DNA of 55,433 bases from JAJFVC01 sp039698075. Lineage in GTDB: Bacteria; Planctomycetota; Planctomycetia; Pirellulales; Thermoguttaceae. Made by a program: the position numbers and the translations under genes. The notes beneath the pieces were generated by a model. That model searched no databases, had not been told where the DNA came from, and saw only the letters and a program-made list of their open reading frames with translations. Below are positions 43,543-52,509 of the stretch, in pieces (position 1 is the stretch's first letter; every line of letters starts with the position of its first letter). Where the stretch lies: contig JBDKTJ010000085.1 of assembly GCA_039698075.1 (NCBI GenBank), positions 1 to 55,433 of the forward strand, given 5' to 3'.

Positions 43543-44793
43543 TCACTCATAACGAAGCGATTCGATGGGGTCGAGGCGGCTGGCCTTACGGGCGGGGTAG
43601 TAGCCGAAAAATATTCCCACCGACGCGGCGAAAAGCAGCGCAATAATGACGGATTCGACGGAAATCATCAGCGGCCATTTGTCGCCGCTGAGAAACGCAT
43701 TGGCGGCGTGGGTGGCGCCGATCGCGGCGGCAATCCCCGTCGCGCTGCCGATTACGCCGCCCACGAGAGAGAGCACCACGGATTCCACCAGGAATTGCCG
43801 CAAAATGTCCCGCGAACGCGCCCCGACGGCCAGGCGAATCCCGATTTCGCGGGTTCGTTCCGTCACGGAAACCAACATGATGTTCATGATGCCGATGCCG
43901 CCGACGATCATGGATACGCCGGCAACCGAACCGAGGATCCACGTCATCACCATGGCGCCGGTCCTAATGGTTCGGATAAGCCGCCATTCATTGCTGATGA
44001 AAAAATCGTCCGGTTCGTTATCCTCCAGCCGATGCCGTTGTCGCAGCAACAAACGGATTTCTTTCTTCAGTTCGGGGATCTGCTCGGCGGAGCGCGCCGC
44101 AACGTCAAAGCCCCAGATGTTTTGGAACACCGTCCGTTTCATACGTCTCAAGATGGTTGTACAGGGCGTCAACACCAAGTTGTCCCGGTCAAAACCGAAC
44201 AGATTCGTTCCTTTCATTTCGAGAACGCCGAGGACCGTGAACGGAACGCCCTTGATGCGAATCTCGGCGCCTACGCAATCCGACTCGGGAAAAAGCTTCT
44301 TGGCCACGGTTTTTCCGAGAACGCAAACCTTGGCTGCGGTGCGAACGTCGTCGGGCGTGAAAAACGCGCCTGTCTCCATCGCCCAATCGGAAAGCGTCAG
44401 ATAACTCGCGGCAACGCCGAAGATCACATTCGGCGACCAATTCCGGTTTCCGGCGACCACTTGGCCTTGCGAAAATATCTCGGCCGAGGCCGCCATGGCG
44501 CTGGGGCATTCGTCCTCGACGGCCGCAATGTCGTCCATCGTCAACGTGACGGCGCTTTTGGCGCCTCGCCGGACGCCGCCCGTCGTGCGGCTGCCCGATA
44601 TCACGGTGATCGTCGGATTTCCGCCCAAAAAATGAAACTGCTTCTGAATCACCACGCCGGCCGATCGGCTGATTGAAACCAACAGGATGACGGCGGCCAC
44701 GCCGATGACGATCCCGAGCACGGTCAGCCCGGCTCGCATCTTGTTTTTCGCCAACGCACGGAAGGCGACTTTCGCGATCATCCAGAGATTCAT
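43543..44793 (-). CDS. MacB-like ABC transporter permease (FtsX family)
   Basis: 416 aa. N-terminal membrane helix (AGLTVLGIVIGVAAVILLVS), a large periplasmic MacB_PCD domain (about 45-280, including GGNPTITVISG), then three helices at the C-terminus (MVMTWILGSVAGVSMIVGGIGIMN, SVVLSLVGGVIGSATGIAAA, VIIALLFAASVGIFFGYYPA) ending in ARKASRLDPIESLRYE, the usual FtsX tail. Unlike E. coli MacB the ATPase is a separate gene (46059-46928). Works with the adaptor encoded just upstream. 13 nt separate it from that gene. Confidence 0.94.
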   Translation of the reverse strand: MNLWMIAKVAFRALAKNKMRAGLTVLGIVIGVAAVILLVSISRSAGVVIQKQFHFLGGNPTITVISGSRTTGGVRRGAKSAVTLTMDDIAAVEDECPSAMAASAEIFSQGQVVAGNRNWSPNVIFGVAASYLTLSDWAMETGAFFTPDDVRTAAKVCVLGKTVAKKLFPESDCVGAEIRIKGVPFTVLGVLEMKGTNLFGFDRDNLVLTPCTTILRRMKRTVFQNIWGFDVAARSAEQIPELKKEIRLLLRQRHRLEDNEPDDFFISNEWRLIRTIRTGAMVMTWILGSVAGVSMIVGGIGIMNIMLVSVTERTREIGIRLAVGARSRDILRQFLVESVVLSLVGGVIGSATGIAAAIGATHAANAFLSGDKWPLMISVESVIIALLFAASVGIFFGYYPARKASRLDPIESLRYE

Positions 44794-44806
44794 GCGGGCC
44801 TCGCGT

Positions 44807-46057
44807 CTATCGCGGTTTGATTCCCGTAACCAATAGCTGGCCTTCGCTCAACTTGCCGGAAACGAGCTCGGCGTACTTCGCGTCGCTCAGGCTGGTCACG
44901 ACCTTGACGGCCGACAGCTTGTCGCCGTCGGTGATCCAGACGTATTGTGTTTTGCGTTCGAGCCATGCGAAAGACGCCTTGTCGGAGGCTTGTGGGCGAG
45001 CAAAATACTCGTCGTCGTTTTTTTCTTTCTCTTGATCCTTCTCGGCCATGCCCTCTGCAATCGAACGATCGGCGTCGCGCACCTGTTCGGGCTTGGGATG
45101 GAATCGCAACGCCGCGTTCGGAATTCTCAGCACTCCGGCGTGTTTCTCGATTTGGAAGGTCAGGCGGGCCGTCATGCCCGGCAGCAGTTTCAGTTGCGGA
45201 TTCGGAGCCTCGACCACCACGGTATAGGTGACGATGTTTTCCACGGTGGTCGGCGTCAGACGAACTTCGCGAATTTTGCCCTCAAACTTGTCCTTGGGAT
45301 ACGCCCCCACGGTGAAGGATACCGGCTGGTTCCGCGACTGGGCATCGCGAATCATGCCGATGTCGGCTTCGTCGGCCGTGGCCAAAACATAGACCCTTTT
45401 TTCCAGGTCGGGGGCGACCACGAACAAGACGGGCGTTTGATAGGTCGAGGCCAACGTCTGGCCCGGGTCCACTTTGCGGTCCGTCACAATGCCATCGACG
45501 GGCGAAACGATCTTGGTGTAGCCGAGATCGGTTTCGGCCTGATCCAGGGCGGCCTTGCTCTGATCGACCGACGCCTTGTAAATAGCCACGCTGGCTTCGG
45601 CCGCTTCGTACTCGGATTCGTACTGGTCGTATTCGCTCGCGGAGATGGCGTTTTTCGGCATGAGATCTTTGGCCCGCTTCCAATTTTGATGGGCCTGTTT
45701 CAACTTGGCCTTGGCTTGCATCAGATAGGCCTCGCTGGAAGCCAACTGGGCCTTGGCCTGAGCGACTTTGGCCTTGGAAGGCAACGGATCGACCTCCGCG
45801 AGGAGTTGCTTTTCTTTGACCTTGGCGTTGAATCCGACATAGACCCGGTGAATCGGCCCCGAAACGAAGGAACCGACTTGCACGCTGAGCACCGGTTGCA
45901 CGGCGCCGCTTTCCTTGGCGGTGAAGGCGATGTCGCCGCGAGAAACCGGCGCGGTCTGATAAACAATTTTCGCCGCCGGCCGAACATGACGATAGCCCAC
46001 GACGCCGCCGCCCACCACGATTCCCGCAAGGATGATCCAGAGCAACAAGCGTTTCAC
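44807..46057 (-). CDS. MacA-like periplasmic adaptor (HlyD/RND membrane fusion protein)
   Basis: 416 aa from GTG 46057 (reads MKRLLLWIILAG), which has AAGGA 7 nt upstream and overlaps the ATPase stop by 1-3 nt; an ATG at 46075 is the alternative. One N-terminal membrane helix, lipoyl/barrel-sandwich halves (VQVGSFVSGPIHRVYVGFNAK and YTKIVSPVDGIVTDRKVDPG) around a long alpha hairpin (SKAKVAQAKAQLASSEAYLM), then beta-barrel and membrane-proximal domains. Bridges the inner-membrane ABC transporter to an outer-membrane channel, which is not encoded nearby. Confidence 0.94.
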   Translation of the reverse strand: MKRLLLWIILAGIVVGGGVVGYRHVRPAAKIVYQTAPVSRGDIAFTAKESGAVQPVLSVQVGSFVSGPIHRVYVGFNAKVKEKQLLAEVDPLPSKAKVAQAKAQLASSEAYLMQAKAKLKQAHQNWKRAKDLMPKNAISASEYDQYESEYEAAEASVAIYKASVDQSKAALDQAETDLGYTKIVSPVDGIVTDRKVDPGQTLASTYQTPVLFVVAPDLEKRVYVLATADEADIGMIRDAQSRNQPVSFTVGAYPKDKFEGKIREVRLTPTTVENIVTYTVVVEAPNPQLKLLPGMTARLTFQIEKHAGVLRIPNAALRFHPKPEQVRDADRSIAEGMAEKDQEKEKNDDEYFARPQASDKASFAWLERKTQYVWITDGDKLSAVKVVTSLSDAKYAELVSGKLSEGQLLVTGIKPR

Positions 46058-46058
46058 G

Positions 46059-46928
46059 TTATGATCCTTCCGCATGGTGCAAGGCTGCGGCGGCGCTGGC
46101 AAAGTCCGTCGAGTCGCAGAGGACACGGCCGTCGCGCAAAACGATGGTCCGATGTGCGTGTCTCGCCACTTCTTGATCGTGTGTCACAAGGATAATTGTA
46201 ATGCCGTCTTCTTCGTTGAGTTGCCGAAACAGATCCATCACTTCCCGGCTGGTGCGAGAGTCAATGTTTCCCGTCGGCTCGTCGGCCAAGAGAATCGACG
46301 GCCGGGAGGCCAACGCGCGGGCGATGGCCGCTCGTTGCTGCTGGCCGCCGGAAAGCTGCGACGGATGGTGGTTCATCCGCGATTCCAGGCCCACCTTTTC
46401 CAGCAGTTGCCGGGCAATCTGCCGCCGCTGGCTGCCGCGAAGGTCATGGCGATACAACAGCGGCAATTCGACGTTCTCCAACGCCGTGGTTCTCGCCAGC
46501 AAATTGAAGTTTTGAAACACGAAACCGATTTTCAGATTTCGCAAACGGGCGCGTCCGTCGGCCGACATTTTGGCGACTTCCTTGCCGTCGAACAGATAGC
46601 TGCCGCTGGTCGGACGATCAAGGCACCCGAGCGTGTTCATCAACGTCGTTTTTCCGGATCCGGAGGGACCGATCAGACTGACGTACTCGCCGCGTTCAAT
46701 GCCGAGTGAGACTCCCCGCAACGCATGGACTTCGACCTCGCCAACCTGATACGTTTTGCAGACGTCGTGCAATTGGATGAGCTGTTTGGCCGCAACATGG
46801 CCGGGCGCGTGATGCAAAAGCGGCGACGCGACCGTCCCTCCGACCGTCGGTTTCGCATCGGGCGGAACGTTGGACTCAGGCGATGGCCGGGAACCGCACC
46901 GATAGCCATCCGCAGGTTTCAGAGACAT
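46059..46928 (-). CDS. ABC transporter ATP-binding protein (MacB/LolD type)
   Basis: 289 aa from ATG 46928 (MSLKPADGY); AGGGGG lies 6 nt upstream, whereas the ATG at 46934 abuts that run. Walker A GPSGSGKTT, Q-loop FVFQNFNLL, signature LSGGQQQRAAIARAL, Walker B ILLADEPTGNID and the H-loop LVTHD are intact. A 60-residue N-terminal extension before LIQLHDVCKTYQVGEVEVHALRG is unusual for this class. Energises the permease at 43543-44793. Confidence 0.95.
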   Translation of the reverse strand: MSLKPADGYRCGSRPSPESNVPPDAKPTVGGTVASPLLHHAPGHVAAKQLIQLHDVCKTYQVGEVEVHALRGVSLGIERGEYVSLIGPSGSGKTTLMNTLGCLDRPTSGSYLFDGKEVAKMSADGRARLRNLKIGFVFQNFNLLARTTALENVELPLLYRHDLRGSQRRQIARQLLEKVGLESRMNHHPSQLSGGQQQRAAIARALASRPSILLADEPTGNIDSRTSREVMDLFRQLNEEDGITIILVTHDQEVARHAHRTIVLRDGRVLCDSTDFASAAAALHHAEGS

Positions 46929-46930
46929 TT

Positions 46931-47134
46931 TCATCCCCCTTGATAGGGCAACGAAAATGCCAATTGTACCTGCTCGGCGTGATCGGGTGCATGGGACGAG
47001 AGGATTTCGAGCGCGCGGCGGATTTGCGGCAATCGGAAATCGGACGGTTCGACGTCTCCCGCCCGATCGAGACGATCCAAAGCCGCGGCCAATTCGATCA
47101 GCCGGCAACGAATCCCCAGAAATTCACGATCCAT
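46931..47134 (-). CDS. Small hypothetical protein ahead of the ABC genes
   Basis: 67 aa from ATG 47134 (MDREFLGIRCRLIELAAALD), or 76 aa from ATG 47161. Predicted all-helical, with RLIELAAALDRLDRAGD, RLPQIRRALEIL and the C-terminal EQVQLAFSLPYQGG. Its end supplies the Shine-Dalgarno of the ATPase gene, so the two are coupled. No family name is known to me; the even amphipathic helices argue that it is real. Confidence 0.6.
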   Translation of the reverse strand: MDREFLGIRCRLIELAAALDRLDRAGDVEPSDFRLPQIRRALEILSSHAPDHAEQVQLAFSLPYQGG

Positions 47135-47197
47135 CGCTGTGGAATCGCCGCCGGACTGCATGGGAATTTCCGTGTCTCGACTCTAAGAAAAAACACG

Positions 47198-48634
47198 TTA
47201 CATGTGGAACTTGTAATACGTGCCGTTGCCGCCGCTGGGCGTTCGACCGGCCGGCGTTCTCGGCTCGAACGTATTGACGTTGCCGGTCGATTTTCGTTGC
47301 GGACCGTCGCTCTTCGGCGAGAAATCCTTCAGATTGGCGTCCAGACCGTAGCGAACGACCGAATCGCTCTTCCAGCCCATTCGCTGGAGCAACTCGGCCA
47401 ACTCCACTTTTTGCACGCCCAACTGCTGGGCCTCGCTTCGGGTCTTCGCCAGGTCGGCGATCACCGCGGGCTTCGACGTCTCCGTGGGGGCCTCGCCGAT
47501 GACAAGGAATCGGGTGTTGATCGTCATCTTGCCGACCCGCTTGTCCTTGTCGTTCAGATAGCTGTCGACCTCGCCGCCGTTGAGCCGGATCAAATCGATC
47601 AGCGTTTGCACGTCGTTCGTTCCGTCGCCGTCCAGATCGATTTTGCCGGCGATCACAAAATGGCGTTTTTCGCCTCGCGACCAGACGGGCGTGTAGATTT
47701 TGTCGCCCGGCATGATCGGGTTGCCCGGCTTGTCGTTGGTGATGCGGGCTTCGGCCAGATGGGCGCCCAGGACGCGAGTCACCTCGATGCTGCCCTTCAC
47801 GCTGTCGGAGGTCAAATCGTTGATGTTGGCCGGATAGACGCTGAAGGTGATCTGCCGCTGCAACGAGTCGTCGTCGCCCAGATTGATCCACACCGTGCCC
47901 GACCGCTGATTGGTCCATCGAACCTCGCCGGTCGGCACGTCGAACTTCGTGGCCGTGCGCGCCTGCAACTCGTCGCCCAAACGCGTGTTGGTCTCCTTGA
48001 CCTTAGCGTACTGCTTGACGGTGTTCTGTAAGTCCTGCTTCACCTTGTCGATCGCGGTCTTGGCGGTTTTGCTTGCGGTGTCCAGGTCGGTCTTCAGCTT
48101 GGCGCTTTCTTGCGTGATGCGTTCGCGTTCGCCCTGGAACTTGGATCGCTCACCGGCCAGATCCTTGCTGGCGTCGTCCGCCGCTTTCTTCAATTCGGCG
48201 ATCTGCGGCTGCTTGTTCGCCTCGCGGACTCGAAAATCCTCTTCCAACTTTTGAATCTTCGCCTCGGCCTGGGCCAGCGCCGCGTTTTTCTCGTCGATGG
48301 TCTTGCCCATTTTCTCCACGAGCGGCCGATAGAATCGCGTATCTTCCGGATAGCTGCCGCCGTACTTCTTCATGTCGTCGGCGAACAGGGTCGACGCAAT
48401 CGCCTCGACCTTCTCCGTTTTCGCCACGCCAAGCAACCCTTTCAATGTATTGGCGTCTTCTTCATTTTTGGACGCCATTTGCCCCTTCTTCGTCGCTTCG
48501 TCGAGATTGGCTTTCGCCTTGATGGCCGCCTCGTCGTATTGGCGATAAAATACATACGTCGTCACGCTCAACAGAATCGTGAGAATGACGAAAACGATCA
48601 ACGTGATTTGAAGGCCTTGGTTTTCGCGGGCCAT
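47198..48634 (-). CDS. Membrane-anchored coiled-coil protein of unknown function
   Basis: 478 aa. N-terminal membrane helix (ITLIVFVILTILLSVTTYVFY, about 10-30), then a long coiled coil (about 35-260 with breaks, rich in Lys, Glu and Ala), and a C-terminal beta-rich domain of about 200 residues (GEVRWTNQRSGTVWINLGDD, IMPGDKIYTPVWSRGEKRHF, MTINTRFLVIGEAPTETSKP). The layout of anchor, coil and a beta domain ending in MTINTRFL-type strands is that of an inner-membrane protein with a large periplasmic part. No specific function recognised. ATG 48634 with TAGGAGAG upstream and a clear promoter; first gene of a six-gene minus-strand run that continues to the TatD gene. Confidence 0.85.
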   Translation of the reverse strand: MARENQGLQITLIVFVILTILLSVTTYVFYRQYDEAAIKAKANLDEATKKGQMASKNEEDANTLKGLLGVAKTEKVEAIASTLFADDMKKYGGSYPEDTRFYRPLVEKMGKTIDEKNAALAQAEAKIQKLEEDFRVREANKQPQIAELKKAADDASKDLAGERSKFQGERERITQESAKLKTDLDTASKTAKTAIDKVKQDLQNTVKQYAKVKETNTRLGDELQARTATKFDVPTGEVRWTNQRSGTVWINLGDDDSLQRQITFSVYPANINDLTSDSVKGSIEVTRVLGAHLAEARITNDKPGNPIMPGDKIYTPVWSRGEKRHFVIAGKIDLDGDGTNDVQTLIDLIRLNGGEVDSYLNDKDKRVGKMTINTRFLVIGEAPTETSKPAVIADLAKTRSEAQQLGVQKVELAELLQRMGWKSDSVVRYGLDANLKDFSPKSDGPQRKSTGNVNTFEPRTPAGRTPSGGNGTYYKFHM

Positions 48635-48689
48635 GTATCTCTCCTAAACAACGTAACACGACGTCCGACAAGGGGTTAACCTATTGTCT

Positions 48690-48718
48690 ATCCTATCTAG
48701 CTTATCAGCCAGTGTCAA
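48690..48718 (-). promoter_or_regulatory. Promoter of the 48634-42706 gene run
   Basis: Minus strand TTGACA (48718-48713), 17 nt, TAGGAT (48695-48690). It lies about 56 nt before the first ATG. Confidence 0.65.
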
Positions 48719-48813
48719 CGAATTACCACGACGCCTAGATGGGTGGTGTGCAATGGCCCTACCGGGTGTCTATTGCCTCAAGCGGTCCTCAGAACCAAAA
48801 TAGGCCCCCGTCT

Positions 48814-51702
48814 ATGAACGCCAAACCGCATCGACAAATCGCCTTGCCCGGGTTTGACCCAAAAGGGGAGCCCACGCCGACTGAGCCCGCCGAGGCCGCA
48901 ACGCCGATTGAGGCGGCGCCAATTTCGACGGAACCGCCTGCCTCGCTGGTCGGCCAGACTGTTTGGGTTATCGACTCCCACTCCCTGATCCATCAGGTTT
49001 TTCATGCGTTGCCGGAGATGAGCAGCCCGACCGGCCAGCCCGTCGGAGCGGTGTTCGGATTTACTCGCGATCTGTTCTATCTGCTGGAAGACAAGAAGCC
49101 GGACTACCTGTTCTGCGCATTCGATCTGCCCGGCAAAACCTTTCGGCACGCGATATACGACCAATACAAGGCGCAACGGGCGGCGATGCCCGACGACCTG
49201 GCCGTGCAGATTCCCGAAATCCATCGCGTGCTGGCCGCGTTGGGCATTCCGGCCGTCGCCTGCGAGTCCTACGAGGCCGACGACGTGCTGGCCACCCTCG
49301 CCCGAATGACCGAGCAGCTCGGTGGGCAATGTCTTTTGGTGACCGCCGACAAGGATTGCCGCCAATTGATCACCGAGCATGTGCGGCTTTACAACATTCG
49401 CAAAAATGAGACATTCGATCGTGAGGCGTTGCGGGCTGACTGGGGCATCGCGCCCGAACAAGTGGTCGATTTTCAGTCGCTCGTCGGCGATTCGGTCGAC
49501 AACGTGCCCGGCGTGCCGTTGATCGGCCCCAAGCTGGCTCGCCAATTGCTCGAACAATACGGCACGCTCGACGCGGTGCTGGATCATGCGGCCGACGCGC
49601 CCGGCGCCAAACGCAAGGAAAACCTCAAAAATTACCGCGATCAAGCGTTGTTGAGCCGGCAGTTGGTCCGACTCGATTCGCATGTGCCGGTGCAGATTGA
49701 TTGGGCCGCCGGTCGGCCGGGCCGAATTCAACGGGACGCCGCGATGGCGCTATTTCGTGAATACGGCTTTCGATCGCTCGGACAAAAAATTCCCGGTGGT
49801 CAGTCGCCAGTGGCCCGTGAAGAAAAAGCGGAGCGTGAAAAAACGCCGGCATCCGCTGAACGCTCTCCTCTCCCCTCTCCTGTCTCCCCTGCGTTCCACT
49901 TGGTCGCCACGTCCGAGGCGTTTGAGGCGTTTTTCGCGCAACTTCAACGCCAAACGTCGTTCTCGTTCGACACCGAAACGACCGACGTCCGTCCGCGTTG
50001 GGCCCAGTTGGTCGGCATGTCATTCGCCTGGAACGACCAAGAGGCGTGGTATTTGCCGCTGCGCGCGCCCGAGGGCGATCCGCATTTGGATCCCGAGAAG
50101 ACGCTGACCGCGCTGCGACCGATCCTCGAAAATCCCAAGGTCGAAAAAATCGGCCAGAACTTGAAGTACGACATCATCGTGTTGCGCGGGGCGGGCGTCC
50201 GTCTTGCCGGCGTGAGTTTTGACACGATGGTGGCCAGCTATCTGCTCGAGGCTGGAAACCGCAATCACAATCTCGACGATCTGGCCCTGGCCTACTTGGG
50301 CCACGAAACGATCAAAATCTCTGAGTTGATCGGCAAAGGCAAGGATCAGATCCGCATGGATCAGGTCCCCGTCCAAAAAGTGTCGGACTACGCCGCCGAA
50401 GACGCGTGGTTGCCGATCCGCTTGCGGCCGATCTTGGCCCCGAAGTTGAACGAGTCCGGACTGACCGACCTGTTCCGTTCGTTGGAATTGCCGCTGATCG
50501 ACGTGCTGGCCGAAATGGAATACAACGGCATCCGAATCGACGTCGAGCGATTGGCCGAGTTGAGCCGCCGCTACGGTGAGCGTTTGGAGACGTTGGAGCA
50601 AGAGATTCATCAGATGGCGGGCCGACCGTTGAACATCGCCTCGCCCAAGCAGCTTCAGGCGTTGCTGTTCGACGAGTTGAAGCTGCCCGTGGTCAAGAAG
50701 ACTGCAAAAACCGGCGCCAGCACCGACGCCGAAGTGCTCGAAGAGCTGGCCCGACTGCATCCGCTGCCCGCCAAAATCCTCGAATACCGCCAATACGCGA
50801 AACTCAAAAGCACGTATGTCGACGCGCTGCCCGAGATGGTGTGTCCCGCGACTGGACGGGTTCACACATCGTTCAATCAAGTCGTGACGGCGACGGGCCG
50901 GCTCAGCTCGAATGATCCCAACTTGCAAAATATCCCGGTCCGAACCGAAGAGGGCCGCGAAATCCGCTCGGCCTTCGTGCCGGGCCAGTCGGGTTGGACG
51001 TTGTTGGCGGCCGACTATTCGCAGATCGAGTTGCGAGTGCTGGCCCATTTTTCGGGCGACCAACAACTCAGCGACGCCTTTGCGAGGGACGAGGATATCC
51101 ACGCCAGGGTGGCAAGCCAAGTGAACGGCGTCCCCCTCGACCAGGTTACTTCTGAGATGCGTCGGGCGGCCAAGGCGGTGAACTTCGGGGTGATCTATGG
51201 CCAGAGTTCGTTTGGGCTTTCCCGGGCGTTGGGCATCGAGCAAGAGAAGGCGGCGAATTTTATCAACAGCTACTTTGAGGGATATCCCAAGATTGACGAA
51301 TTTTTGGAGCAAGTACTAGCGGATTGTCGTGAAAAGGGGTATGTTGGAACGATCCTGGGGCGTCGCCGTGCGATCAGCGGCGTGCGCGTGGGGGCGGGTC
51401 GGCAGCGCAACCTGGCCGAGCGCACGGCCGTGAATACGGTGATCCAGGGTTCGGCGGCGGATTTGATCAAATTGGCCATGGTTGCCATCCACCGCCGATT
51501 GCAAGCGGAACGTTCGCCCGCGCGGATGCTGCTTCAAATCCATGACGAGTTGATCTTTGAAGTCCCTTCCGATCAACTTCACCCCCTGGCCGAACTTGTC
51601 CGGGAAGAGATGGTCGGCGTCTATGCGTTGAATGTTCCGTTGAAAGTGGACCTGAAAGCCGGCCCCAATTGGGCTGCGGCGGAAGAAGTGGAGAGTGAAT
51701 AG
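48814..51702 (+). CDS. polA: DNA polymerase I with 5'-3' and 3'-5' exonuclease domains
   Basis: 962 aa from ATG 48814 (MNAKPHRQIALPGF); upstream in-frame starts lack homology. A 45-residue Pro/Glu-rich leader is followed by the 5'-3' exonuclease (VIDSHSLIHQVFHAL, SYEADDVLATLA, VTADKDCRQL, VGDSVDNVPGVPLIG). Next is an inter-domain linker (about 326-360), part of which is encoded by a heptamer element. The 3'-5' exonuclease has FDTETT near 386 intact. The polymerase domain carries LLAADYSQIELRVLAHFSGD (Asp734 region), RRAAKAVNFGVIYGQSSFGL with Phe at the nucleotide-selecting position, and HDE at 910-912. The stop TAG lies inside another heptamer array, so the final residues EEVESE are repeat-encoded. 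Acts in repair and Okazaki-fragment processing. Confidence 0.97.
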   Translation: MNAKPHRQIALPGFDPKGEPTPTEPAEAATPIEAAPISTEPPASLVGQTVWVIDSHSLIHQVFHALPEMSSPTGQPVGAVFGFTRDLFYLLEDKKPDYLFCAFDLPGKTFRHAIYDQYKAQRAAMPDDLAVQIPEIHRVLAALGIPAVACESYEADDVLATLARMTEQLGGQCLLVTADKDCRQLITEHVRLYNIRKNETFDREALRADWGIAPEQVVDFQSLVGDSVDNVPGVPLIGPKLARQLLEQYGTLDAVLDHAADAPGAKRKENLKNYRDQALLSRQLVRLDSHVPVQIDWAAGRPGRIQRDAAMALFREYGFRSLGQKIPGGQSPVAREEKAEREKTPASAERSPLPSPVSPAFHLVATSEAFEAFFAQLQRQTSFSFDTETTDVRPRWAQLVGMSFAWNDQEAWYLPLRAPEGDPHLDPEKTLTALRPILENPKVEKIGQNLKYDIIVLRGAGVRLAGVSFDTMVASYLLEAGNRNHNLDDLALAYLGHETIKISELIGKGKDQIRMDQVPVQKVSDYAAEDAWLPIRLRPILAPKLNESGLTDLFRSLELPLIDVLAEMEYNGIRIDVERLAELSRRYGERLETLEQEIHQMAGRPLNIASPKQLQALLFDELKLPVVKKTAKTGASTDAEVLEELARLHPLPAKILEYRQYAKLKSTYVDALPEMVCPATGRVHTSFNQVVTATGRLSSNDPNLQNIPVRTEEGREIRSAFVPGQSGWTLLAADYSQIELRVLAHFSGDQQLSDAFARDEDIHARVASQVNGVPLDQVTSEMRRAAKAVNFGVIYGQSSFGLSRALGIEQEKAANFINSYFEGYPKIDEFLEQVLADCREKGYVGTILGRRRAISGVRVGAGRQRNLAERTAVNTVIQGSAADLIKLAMVAIHRRLQAERSPARMLLQIHDELIFEVPSDQLHPLAELVREEMVGVYALNVPLKVDLKAGPNWAAAEEVESE
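49796..49890 (+). repeat. Heptamer element in frame inside polA
   Basis: G-rich GTGGTCA, GTCGCCA, GTGGCCC, GTGAAGA (49796-49823), a 39-nt spacer, then C-rich CTCTCCT, CTCCCCT, CTCCTGT, CTCCCCT (49863-49890), each block in exact 7-nt register. It encodes the linker between the two nuclease domains (residues about 328-359). Units are shared with intergenic elements: GTCGCCA with 14740-14746, and GTGGCCx followed by CGTGAAGAA as at 55062-55098. Confidence 0.75.
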
Positions 51703-51775
51703 TGGAGAGTGGAGCGCGGTCGATCCGGAGTCTTCCGGTTGCCAGCCGCCAGCCGCTTGCCACTAGCCACTAGTG
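51687..51775 (+). repeat. Heptamer element between polA and coaE
   Basis: AGTGGAG, AGTGAAT, AGTGGAG, AGTGGAG (51687-51714) spans the polA stop codon. After a 26-nt spacer, GCCAGCC, GCCAGCC, GCTTGCC, ACTAGCC, ACTAGTG (51741-51775) ends one base before the coaE ATG. The halves are in complementary orientation. Confidence 0.75.
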
Positions 51776-51776
51776 C

Positions 51777-52373
51777 ATGCGAATCATCGGCATCGTAGGC
51801 GGCGTGGCGAGCGGCAAGAGCGCGGTGGCCGAGCATATGCGTCGCTTGGGCGCGGCGGTGATTGACGCGGACCAACTGGGGCACGAGGCGTTGCGATTGC
51901 CTCGCGTTGAGGCGGCCGCGCGACAACGTTGGGGCCAAGCGGTGTTCGGTGACGATGGCCGGATCGATCGGGCCCGATTGGCCGCGGTCGTTTTCGGCGC
52001 CGATTCGAAGGCCGAGCGAGAGCGAAAATACCTGGAAAAGTTGACTCATCCGGAGATTGCCCGACGACTGTGGCAGCAGGCCGTGGCCGCGTCGTCCCGG
52101 GTTCCGCTGGTTGTGTTGGACGCCGCGTTGCTGACCGAAACCGGCTGGGACAAATGGTGCGAAAAAGTGGTGTTTGTGGACGCGCCGCCCGAGATGCGGC
52201 AGCGCCGGACGGCTGCGCGAGGTTGGGATAAGGAGGATTTTACCGCCCGTGAGGGCGCCCAGGATTCGTTGGACCGAAAACGCGAGAGAGCCGATGTGAT
52301 CATAGATAACTCCGGTCCTCTCGAGCGGACGCAAGCTCAAGTCGAGCAGTTTTGGGCGTCCCTTGTCCATTGA
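51777..52373 (+). CDS. coaE: Dephospho-CoA kinase
   Basis: 198 aa. Last step of coenzyme A synthesis, phosphorylating the ribose 3'-OH. P-loop GGVASGKSA at 8-16, AAVIDADQLGHEALR (substrate Asp), LTHPEIARRLW, LVVLDAALLTETGWDKWCEKVVFVDAP and the lid RRTAARGWDKEDFTAREGAQ. ATG 51777 follows a C-rich heptamer array with no Shine-Dalgarno. Together with coaC and coaB this window holds three CoA genes at two loci. Confidence 0.95.
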   Translation: MRIIGIVGGVASGKSAVAEHMRRLGAAVIDADQLGHEALRLPRVEAAARQRWGQAVFGDDGRIDRARLAAVVFGADSKAERERKYLEKLTHPEIARRLWQQAVAASSRVPLVVLDAALLTETGWDKWCEKVVFVDAPPEMRQRRTAARGWDKEDFTAREGAQDSLDRKRERADVIIDNSGPLERTQAQVEQFWASLVH

Positions 52374-52509
52374 TCCCGCCGCCACGCGTTCGCGCCCGTT
52401 GCAGCCCGCAAGCGTTCGTGTGATACAAGTTTCCATCTCGAAGACTCATCCCTCCGCCGACGCCTTCCGTGCGACGGCTACCGGAACGATTTAGGAGCAG
52501 AGCAGAAAA

